Of a stretch of DNA of 64,000 nucleotides, positions 44,955-51,230 are shown in pieces. The stretch lies in assembly GCF_900186865.1 (NCBI RefSeq), contig NZ_LT906480.1:3800001-3864000 (forward strand). The letters run 5' to 3'. The DNA comes from Stenotrophomonas maltophilia (GTDB lineage: Bacteria; Pseudomonadota; Gammaproteobacteria; Xanthomonadales; Xanthomonadaceae). Under the pieces are notes generated by a model that was not told the origin of the DNA, searched no databases, and saw nothing but the letters and a program-made list of their open reading frames with translations. The position numbers and the translations under genes were made by a program. Position 1 is the stretch's first letter, and each line of letters begins with the position of its first letter.

Positions 44955-45902
44955 ATGCCGTTGAACGTCATCGTGGTGATGGATCCCATCGCCCACATCA
45001 AGATCGCCAAGGACACCACCTTCGCCATGCTGCTGGAAGCCCAGCGCCGCGGCCATGCCCTGCACTACGTGCGCCCGGGCGGCCTGGCCCTGGAGGGTGG
45101 CGTAGCGGTGGCCCAGACCGCGCCGCTGCAGGTGCGCGACGACCCGGCCGGCTGGTATCAGCTGGGCGCGTTCGGCCGCACCGAGTTCGGCCCCGGCCAG
45201 ATCGTGCTGATGCGCAAGGACCCGCCGGTCGACGCCGAATACATCTACGACACCCAGGTGCTGGACGTGGCCGCAGCGGCTGGCGCCTGCGTGGTCAACA
45301 ACCCGCAGGGCCTGCGCGACTACAACGAGAAGCTGGCCGCGCTGCTGTTCCCGCAGTGCTGTCCGCCGACCCTGGTCAGCCGCGACGCGAAGGTCTTGAA
45401 GGCCTTTGCGCTGGAGCACGGCCAGGCCGTGCTGAAGCCGCTGGACGGCATGGGCGGCCGCTCGATCTTCCGCAGCGGCCAGGGCGATCCGAATCTGAAC
45501 GTGATCCTGGAAACCCTGACCGACGGCGGCCGCAAGCTGGCGCTGGCCCAGAAGTTCATTCCCGACATCACCGCCGGTGACAAGCGCATCCTGCTGGTCG
45601 ATGGCGAACCGGTGGACTACTGCCTGGCGCGCATCCCGCAGGGCGATGAATTCCGCGGCAACCTGGCCGCCGGCGGCCGCGGCGAAGGCCGCCCGCTGAG
45701 CGAGCGCGACCGCTGGATCGCCGCCCAGGTCGGCCCGGAGATGAAGCGCCGCGGCATGCGCTTCGTCGGCCTGGACGTGATCGGCGATTACCTGACCGAG
45801 GTCAACGTGACCAGCCCGACCTGCGTGCGCGAACTGGACGCGCAGTACGGCCTGAACATCGCCGGCACCCTGTTCGACGCACTCGAGGCCGGCCTGCGCT
45901 GA
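44955..45902 (+). CDS. gshB: Glutathione synthetase
   Basis: A 315-residue ATP-grasp enzyme joining gamma-Glu-Cys and Gly. The ATG at 44955 opens MPLNVIVVMDPIAHIKIAKD, the family start; motifs include KPLDGMGGRSIFR, QKFIPDITAGDKRILLVDGE, RIPQGDEFRGNLAAGGRGE and DVIGDYLTEVNVTSPTCVRE. The stop overlaps the tonB ATG (TGATG). The gshB-tonB pair next to pilG is the same order as gshB-tonB3-pilG in P. aeruginosa. Confidence 0.98.
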   Translation: MPLNVIVVMDPIAHIKIAKDTTFAMLLEAQRRGHALHYVRPGGLALEGGVAVAQTAPLQVRDDPAGWYQLGAFGRTEFGPGQIVLMRKDPPVDAEYIYDTQVLDVAAAAGACVVNNPQGLRDYNEKLAALLFPQCCPPTLVSRDAKVLKAFALEHGQAVLKPLDGMGGRSIFRSGQGDPNLNVILETLTDGGRKLALAQKFIPDITAGDKRILLVDGEPVDYCLARIPQGDEFRGNLAAGGRGEGRPLSERDRWIAAQVGPEMKRRGMRFVGLDVIGDYLTEVNVTSPTCVRELDAQYGLNIAGTLFDALEAGLR

Positions 45903-46786
45903 TGTCTGCCGCACCTGCCGTCCTGCCCCCGCCGCCGCGCGAAGCGCAACGGCTGGGGGCGACCATCGCGCTGTCGGTGCTGGTCCACGCCCTGCTGATC
46001 CTGGGCGTGGGCTTCGCCGTGAAGGGCGATGCGCCGCTGGTGCCGACACTGGAAGTCATTTTCAGCCAGACCCGCACCGCGCTGACCCCGAAGCAGGCCG
46101 ATTTCCTGGCCGCGGCCAACCAGGAGGGCGGTGGCGAGCACGACCGCGCACAGCGTCCGCGCGACAACCAGGCCGGCATCGTGCCGCAGGCCCAGTCCGG
46201 AATCAGCCCGGTTCCACAGCAGCAGCAATCGGCCGCGCCGGTTCCGCCGCCACAGGCACGGGTGGTCAGCAGCCGCAATGGCGAAGAGGTGGTGGCGCAG
46301 GCGCAGTCCCGCCCCACGCCGGATCAGCCCGAACCGGATGCGCCCTTGAGCGCACGCGAACAGCGCGACGTGGAGATGGCGCGGCTGGCTGCCGAAGTAC
46401 ATCTGCGCTCGGCGCAGTACGCCAAGCGCCCGAACCGCAAGTTCGTGTCGGCCAGCACGCGTGAGTATGCCTATGCCAATTACCTGCGCGCCTGGGTCGA
46501 CCGTGCCGAGAAGGTAGGCAACCTGAATTACCCGGATGAGGCGCGGCAGCGCCGCCTCGGCGGCCAGGTAGTGATCAGCGTGGGCGTGCGTCGCGATGGC
46601 AGCGTGGAGAGCAGCCGGATCCTGCGTTCGAGCGGGACGCCATTGCTGGATGAGGCCGCACTGCGGGTGGTGCAGCTGGCCCAGCCGTTCCCGCCATTGC
46701 CGAAGACTGAAGACGAAATCGACATCCTGCAGGTTACCCGTACGTGGGTGTTCCTGCCGGGCGGCACCCTGCACGACGACCGATAG
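45902..46786 (+). CDS. TonB family protein (TonB3-like)
   Basis: A 294-residue energy-transducing protein: one N-terminal membrane helix (about residues 18-42), a Pro/Gln-rich periplasmic linker, and a C-terminal TonB-type domain with YAYANYLRAWVDRAEKVGNL, YPDEARQRRLGGQVVISVGV and a final TWVFLPGG. It overlaps gshB by one base. In P. aeruginosa the tonB3 gene at this position is needed for twitching, so a pilus-related role is plausible but inferred from gene order. The two-domain length is above that of classic TonB. Confidence 0.88.
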   Translation: MSAAPAVLPPPPREAQRLGATIALSVLVHALLILGVGFAVKGDAPLVPTLEVIFSQTRTALTPKQADFLAAANQEGGGEHDRAQRPRDNQAGIVPQAQSGISPVPQQQQSAAPVPPPQARVVSSRNGEEVVAQAQSRPTPDQPEPDAPLSAREQRDVEMARLAAEVHLRSAQYAKRPNRKFVSASTREYAYANYLRAWVDRAEKVGNLNYPDEARQRRLGGQVVISVGVRRDGSVESSRILRSSGTPLLDEAALRVVQLAQPFPPLPKTEDEIDILQVTRTWVFLPGGTLHDDR

Positions 46787-46795
46787 GGTTTTGGT

Positions 46796-46816
46796 GCCCG
46801 GGCCTGCGGCCCGGGA
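46796..46816 (+). terminator. Hairpin after the tonB-like gene
   Basis: CCCGGGCC-TGC-GGCCCGGG (46797-46815), ten bases past the stop, forms a strong stem; a TTTT precedes rather than follows it. It may end the transcript. Confidence 0.45.
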
Positions 46817-46876
46817 CCCGCTGGAAGGCTAGAGCAACGGCAACAGCAACAGCGGCGGTTGGGCTGTGGGTTTGGC

Positions 46877-47053
46877 GGGGCGGTGTGGGCTTGCAGGACA
46901 CGCCGTAAACCCGTCCCTGGGGGCTCGCTGGCGCCTTGCTCGTGTGCGCTGTCCTGCGCACACGGCAAGACCGGGGTTGGGCGTCCTGCCCAACCCGCCC
47001 GAGGCATGCCTCGGGCCCATGGCGCCAACGGTCCTGCAAGCCCACACCGCCCC
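46877..47053 (-). repeat. Large palindrome B1 with a nested insertion
   Basis: Perfect 23-bp arms (46877-46899 with 47031-47053) enclose the family core CGCCGTAAACCCGTCCCTGG. The inner GGCGCC palindrome is split by about 85 bases holding further hairpins (GTGTGCGC...GCGCACAC, GGTTGGGC...GCCCAACC, CGAGGCATGCCTCG). Confidence 0.88.
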
Positions 47054-47086
47054 ACCTCTGACAGATCGCGGCGCATTTTTGCTATT

Positions 47087-47111
47087 GGTAGGTGTCGACC
47101 TTGGTCGACAC
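47087..47111 (+). repeat. SMAG element inside locus B
   Basis: GTAG head (47088-47091) followed by GTGTCGACC-TT-GGTCGACAC, a canonical SMAG-type hairpin inserted in the middle segment of the composite repeat. Confidence 0.75.
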
Positions 47112-47212
47112 ACATCCACGCTACGCGTGGATGCGAGCGAAGCGATCCGCTTTTGACTTTGATTTTCTTTTTTGATTTTCCGTGGCGGACGCACACGGAA
47201 ACTGTCAGAGGT

Positions 47213-47310
47213 CGGGCGGGGTGGGTTCGCGGGGGTGTCCGCGGCATGGATGCCGCGGCCAAGCCCCCATGGACGGGTTTACGGCGTCCCCCGCGAACCC
47301 ACCCCGCCCG
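47213..47310 (+). repeat. Large palindrome B2
   Basis: Perfect 23-bp arms (47213-47235 with 47288-47310), inner palindrome CCGCGGCAT-GG-ATGCCGCGG (47239-47258), and the core in opposite orientation to B1. Confidence 0.9.
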
Positions 47311-47361
47311 GCCAAGCGCGGCTTTTGGTTTATGCGATCAACCAACCCCGCCACGAGGGGC

Positions 47362-48075
47362 TCAGCCGTTGGCCTTCGCCTTCGCCTCGCGCGCGGCCTG
47401 CTGCTCGACCAGGGTCAGCGCCACATTGTCACGCAGGTACGCCGGCTCGACCTTCTCCGGTGCAATGGCTTCGCCGCGAGCGAACGCCGGCACCGCCAGT
47501 GCCAGTACATCCGACGCTCGCGGCAGCGCCGTCGCATCAAAGCCGCGCAGGCCGGTGCCCAGCTGGGTCACCAGTGCCCCCTCGGCTGCGCCGAAACCGG
47601 TGCCGACACCGTAGGCCGACATCCCTTCCGGCAGCGCAACCGCAGCGGGTGCGCACACGCGCTCGGCATCACGTGCCACCGGCAGCCCGTCTACACGCTC
47701 GAAGCGCGCGACGTACAACTCCCCCATCCGTGCGTCGATCGCCGACAGGATCTGCGTTTCGTCCGCCGGTGCCCGCAGCGCCAGCACCTGCAGTGTCGAG
47801 ACCGGCAGCAACGGCCGATCCAGTGCCAGCGCAATGCCTTGCGCGATGGCGATCGCCAGGCGAACGCCAGTGAATGCACCCGGGCCGCGGCTGAGCGCGA
47901 TACCGTCCAGCTGGCGGCGGCTGATGCCGGCTTCGGCCAGCAGCGCCTCCGCCCACTGCAGGCTCAGTTCGGCATGCCGGCGCGGGGCGATCTCGAAGCG
48001 TTCCAGCACCTGCCCATCGACATGCAGGGCAACGGAACAGGCTTCGGTGGCGGTTTCAAAGGCGAGCAGTTTCAT
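47362..48075 (-). CDS. tsaB: tRNA threonylcarbamoyladenosine synthesis protein TsaB
   Basis: A 237-residue ASKHA-fold protein that, with TsaC, TsaD and TsaE, makes t6A in tRNA. Motifs: MKLLAFETATEACSVAL, RHAELSLQWAEALLAEAG, ALSRGPGAFTGVRLAIAIAQ and IDARMGELYVA. The C-terminal EPAYLRDNVAL is typical. It starts nine bases after the stop of the helicase gene, on the same strand. Its stop codon lies within an end motif of repeat locus B. Confidence 0.96.
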   Translation of the reverse strand: MKLLAFETATEACSVALHVDGQVLERFEIAPRRHAELSLQWAEALLAEAGISRRQLDGIALSRGPGAFTGVRLAIAIAQGIALALDRPLLPVSTLQVLALRAPADETQILSAIDARMGELYVARFERVDGLPVARDAERVCAPAAVALPEGMSAYGVGTGFGAAEGALVTQLGTGLRGFDATALPRASDVLALAVPAFARGEAIAPEKVEPAYLRDNVALTLVEQQAAREAKAKANG

Positions 48076-48084
48076 CGGATCGGG

Positions 48085-50133
48085 TCAGAACAGGGGGAAC
48101 GTGGCACCGGGCGCCGGCTCGGGGCCGGTCGCAACGGCGGCCGGAGCAGCCGCACCATCGGCCACGGGCGCCCATTGTGGCGTAAAGAAGGCCTGCACAT
48201 CGGCCAGACTGCGGGTACGGCGGAATGGCGGCAGTGAATCGAGGAAGACCCGGCCATAGCCACGGTTGAGCAGGCGCGGGTCGCACAATACCAACACGCC
48301 ACGGTCGCTCTCACTGCGGATCAGGCGACCGACGCCCTGTTTCAGCGCAATCACCGCCTGCGGCAGCTGCTCATCGCGGAACGGATTGCCACCCTGGCTG
48401 CGGATCGCCTCCAGCCGTGCCTCGTACACCGGATCGTCCGGTGCCGCGAACGGCAGCTTATCGATCATCACCACGCTCAGCGCCTCGCCCACCACGTCCA
48501 CGCCCTCGCGGAAACTGGCCGAGCCCAGCAGCACGCCATTGCCCGATTCGCGGAAGCGCTGCAACAGCGTCGCGCGCGGCGCCTCGCCCTGCACGAACAA
48601 CGGCCATGGCCCATCGCGCAGTGCCTCGGCGGCCTCGCGCAATGCACGGTGCGAGGCAAACAACAGGAATGCCCTGCCCTGCGACGCCTGCAACACCGGC
48701 CGCAGGGTCTGGATCAACGCAGTACCGAAGCCCCGCGCAGCCGGATCAGGCAGGCCTTCGGGCAGGTAGCACAGCGCCTGCTCCGGCCAATTGAACGGAC
48801 TCGGCTGGACCAGCGTGTGCGGATCGTCCAGGCCCAGGCGGGTGGCGATGTGGTCGAAGCCACCGCCCACGGTCAGCGTCGCCGAGGTGAAGATCCATGC
48901 CGCGCGACTGCGTTCGCGATGCTCACGCAACGGGCCGGACACATCCATCGGGGTGCGCTGGCAGCGAAAACCACGTGGCGTGAGCTCGTACCAGAGCACA
49001 TCAGCGGCAGTGGCGGTTTCCGCCGGGTCGGTATCGAAATCGAGGGCAGGTTCGTCATCGCCCAGCCAGCGGCTGAGCCGCGAGACCGCTTCGCGCGCCC
49101 GTGCATGGCAGGCATCCAGGCCCGCCGCGGCTTCGCGCAGCGGCTGCAGTGCCTGCTCCAGCGTCACCAACCCCGCCATCACCGTATCGAATCCATCGCG
49201 CACCTGCGGCATCGCCAACGCGCGCCATTGCGTGCCACGCGGCGGTAGTCCCTCCATCGCCGAACGCAGGGCCAGCAGCGCCTGCTGCAACTGGTCGACC
49301 GGTTCCTGCAGCGCCGACTGCGCGCCGCCGACGCCACGCGCTTCGGCCAGGCAGTCGCGGCCCAGTTCCTGCCACGGGCGCATGCCGAAACCTTCGCCGA
49401 AGAACTGCGCGGCCAATTCGGGCAGCTGGTGTGCCTCGTCGATGACGAAGGCCTGCGCCCCCGGCAGCAATTCACCGAAGCCATCCTGCTTCAGAGCCAG
49501 ATCGGCCAGCAGCAGATGATGGTTGACCACCACCACGTCGGCGGCCTGCGCACGCTGCCGCGCGCGCACCACGAAGCAGTCATCCCAGAACGGGCAGTCG
49601 GTACCCAGGCAGTTGTCGACCGTGGAAGTGACCATCGGCAGCAGCGGCGAATCATCGGCCAGGCCTTCCAGTTCGGCGATGTCACCGAACTCCGAACGAC
49701 CGGACCAGGCCAGGATGCGCTGGAACTGCGCCGCCTGTTCGGGGCTGGAAAAACGCGGCTCGCCGCGCGCCTGCTGCAGGCGATAGCGGCACAGGTAGTT
49801 CGCGCGCCCCTTCAGCAGCGCACTGCGCAGGCCGACACCAAGTGCCTGACGCACCCGTGGCAGATCGCGGTGGTAGAGCTGGTCCTGCAGCGCGCGGGTT
49901 CCGGTGGAAATGATGGTACGCAGCCCGGACAGCAGCACCGGCACCAGATAGGCAAAGGTCTTGCCAGTACCGGTACCGGCCTCGGCCAGCAGCAGGTCAC
50001 GCTGCTGCAGCGCATCGGCGATGGCTTCGGTCAGGTGCAGCTGTGCCGGACGCGGGACGAAGGCATCCAAGTGCGAGGCGAGCGCGCCGCCGTCGCTGAG
50101 GGCTTCGCGGCTGGCATGGACAAGGTCGGACAT
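48085..50133 (-). CDS. yoaA: ATP-dependent DNA helicase of the DinG/YoaA (XPD-like) family
   Basis: A 682-residue superfamily 2 helicase. Walker A AEAGTGTGKTFAYL (near residue 50), four cysteines (CRYRLQ..., then CLGTDCPFWDDC) for an iron-sulfur cluster, FVIDEAHQLPELA Walker B, and a C-terminal SASFREGVDVVGEALSVVMI / QGVGRLIRSESDRGVLV. The Fe-S cluster and length point to the YoaA branch, involved in replication-fork and DNA-damage tolerance. The ATG at 50133 is the typical start. It precedes tsaB in the same operon. Confidence 0.94.
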   Translation of the reverse strand: MSDLVHASREALSDGGALASHLDAFVPRPAQLHLTEAIADALQQRDLLLAEAGTGTGKTFAYLVPVLLSGLRTIISTGTRALQDQLYHRDLPRVRQALGVGLRSALLKGRANYLCRYRLQQARGEPRFSSPEQAAQFQRILAWSGRSEFGDIAELEGLADDSPLLPMVTSTVDNCLGTDCPFWDDCFVVRARQRAQAADVVVVNHHLLLADLALKQDGFGELLPGAQAFVIDEAHQLPELAAQFFGEGFGMRPWQELGRDCLAEARGVGGAQSALQEPVDQLQQALLALRSAMEGLPPRGTQWRALAMPQVRDGFDTVMAGLVTLEQALQPLREAAAGLDACHARAREAVSRLSRWLGDDEPALDFDTDPAETATAADVLWYELTPRGFRCQRTPMDVSGPLREHRERSRAAWIFTSATLTVGGGFDHIATRLGLDDPHTLVQPSPFNWPEQALCYLPEGLPDPAARGFGTALIQTLRPVLQASQGRAFLLFASHRALREAAEALRDGPWPLFVQGEAPRATLLQRFRESGNGVLLGSASFREGVDVVGEALSVVMIDKLPFAAPDDPVYEARLEAIRSQGGNPFRDEQLPQAVIALKQGVGRLIRSESDRGVLVLCDPRLLNRGYGRVFLDSLPPFRRTRSLADVQAFFTPQWAPVADGAAAPAAVATGPEPAPGATFPLF

Positions 50134-50238
50134 CAGAGGGAAAGAATACCCGGCCGGGCGCTGCCCGGCACCCGTTTCAAGCCGGAGCACCAGCAACAGC
50201 AACAGCGGTGTTCATGGCTCTGGGTTGTACTGGGGACT

Positions 50239-50340
50239 GGCGGGGGACTGTGGGTTTGCGGGGACGCCGTAAACCCGTCCCTGGGGGCTTGGCCGCGGCA
50301 TCCATGCCGCGGACACCCCGCAAACCCACAGTCCCCCGCC
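50239..50340 (-). repeat. Large palindrome C1
   Basis: Perfect 25-bp arms (50239-50263 with 50316-50340), core CGCCGTAAACCCGTCCCTGG and inner CCGCGGCAT-CC-ATGCCGCGG (50293-50312). Confidence 0.9.
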
Positions 50341-50528
50341 TTCGACAGTTTCCCGGTGACGGAGGGGACAGACTTCGCAAAGCCGAGCCTGCTCGACTGG
50401 CAGCTCAGAAGCGATGGGAGTAACGGGGAAAGAAGAAAAGAAATGGCAGCGAGCGCGCGCAGCGCGCGACCCGCTTTTGATTTTGATTTTGTTCTTGCCT
50501 GCGGCCCGCGCGATGTATGGCGGACCGG

Positions 50529-50620
50529 GTGGGTGGGGCGTGCAGGACCGTTGGCGCCATGGATGGCGCCATCGAGCCCCCAGGGATGGGTTTACGGCGT
50601 GTCCTGCACGCCCCACCCAC
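50529..50620 (+). repeat. Large palindrome C2 (second subtype)
   Basis: Perfect 20-bp arms (50529-50548 with 50601-50620). The inner palindrome is TGGCGCCAT-GG-ATGGCGCCA (50552-50571), different from A1, A2, B2 and C1 but matching the remnants in B1. Confidence 0.9.
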
Positions 50621-50693
50621 ACGGCCCATCACGACCATCCATCAGTGCGAGCGCTTGCCGCAGAGGGGGCAGCGCCCGATGGAGTGGAATACC

Positions 50694-51230
50694 TCAGTAC
50701 CGCTTGATCCCCGGCACGGTGCAGCCTTCCAGCTGCGCATGCGCCGACACCGCATTCTCCTTCTCGCCCCGCGCCAGGCGCGACTGCTCGATCGTCGCCC
50801 AGTGCCGGCGGCACAGCGGCCCGGTCTTCGAACCCAGATCCACCGCCTTGCGCGCGAACGTCTCCGCCTGTGCCCACTGGCCCTGCAGCAGTGCCAGCTC
50901 GGCACGTTCCTGCAAAACCGCCGGGTCGCCGGCCACGATCTCCAGCGCGTGGTCCAGGCTGCTGGCCGCGCCGGCCAGATCGTTTGCCCGGCGCTGCGCC
51001 TGTGCGGTCAACCGCAGGTCTTCCACCTGCGAATCACGCAGCGGCTGCACCGACAGTTCCTTGTCGTCCGGGCCTGCGGCTGCATCCACGGCAGCCAGGC
51101 GCTGCGCCGGCGTGGTGGTATCGACCGGCTTGACCACCGGCGGTGCACTGCTCACGCAGGCGGCCAGGGCCAGGCTGAGGCCGGTCAGGGCCAGGGGCTG
51201 CAGCAGGGATCGCATGTTCATCGGCATCAT
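50694..51230 (-). CDS. TPR lipoprotein, probable LpoP-type activator of PBP1b
   Basis: A 178-residue lipoprotein: signal peptide with lipobox LALAAC (Cys about residue 25), a short linker, and two to three TPR-like helical repeats (ANDLAGAASSLDHALEIV, LLQGQWAQAETFARKAVDL). The start overlaps the mrcB stop (ATGATG), so it is co-translated with PBP1b. In Pseudomonas LpoP, a TPR lipoprotein encoded next to ponB, activates PBP1b from the outer membrane. Same order and domain type support the same role here; direct evidence is lacking. Confidence 0.8.
   Translation of the reverse strand: MMPMNMRSLLQPLALTGLSLALAACVSSAPPVVKPVDTTTPAQRLAAVDAAAGPDDKELSVQPLRDSQVEDLRLTAQAQRRANDLAGAASSLDHALEIVAGDPAVLQERAELALLQGQWAQAETFARKAVDLGSKTGPLCRRHWATIEQSRLARGEKENAVSAHAQLEGCTVPGIKRY

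Larger units (their letters stand above)
46840..47361. repeat. Composite palindromic repeat, locus B
   Basis: About 520 bp between convergent tonB and tsaB with no gene. From left: GCAACAGCAACAGCGG (46840-46855, also at locus C), palindrome B1 (46877-47053), CCTCTGACAG, a SMAG hairpin (47087-47111), a second short hairpin (about 47114-47131), the T-rich middle module (about 47133-47200), CTGTCAGAGG, palindrome B2 (47213-47310), and a CCACGAGGGGCT(C)AGCCGTTGG end motif that runs into the tsaB stop. Confidence 0.85.
50193..50630. repeat. Composite palindromic repeat, locus C
   Basis: About 440 bp between the lipoprotein gene and yoaA with no gene. It holds the GCAACAGCAACAGCGG lead-in (50193-50208), palindrome C1 (50239-50340), a middle segment with CGAGCGCGCGCAGCGCGCG and a T-rich run (about 50449-50505), and palindrome C2 (50529-50620). 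Unlike loci A and B it lies between two genes on the same strand, upstream of yoaA, so it could affect read-through. Confidence 0.83.

Noticed and set aside
46787..47361. A possible small RNA or attachment site next to tsaB.
   Set aside because: All visible structure here is explained by the repeat composite and SMAG hairpins. No tRNA, integrase or phage gene is near.
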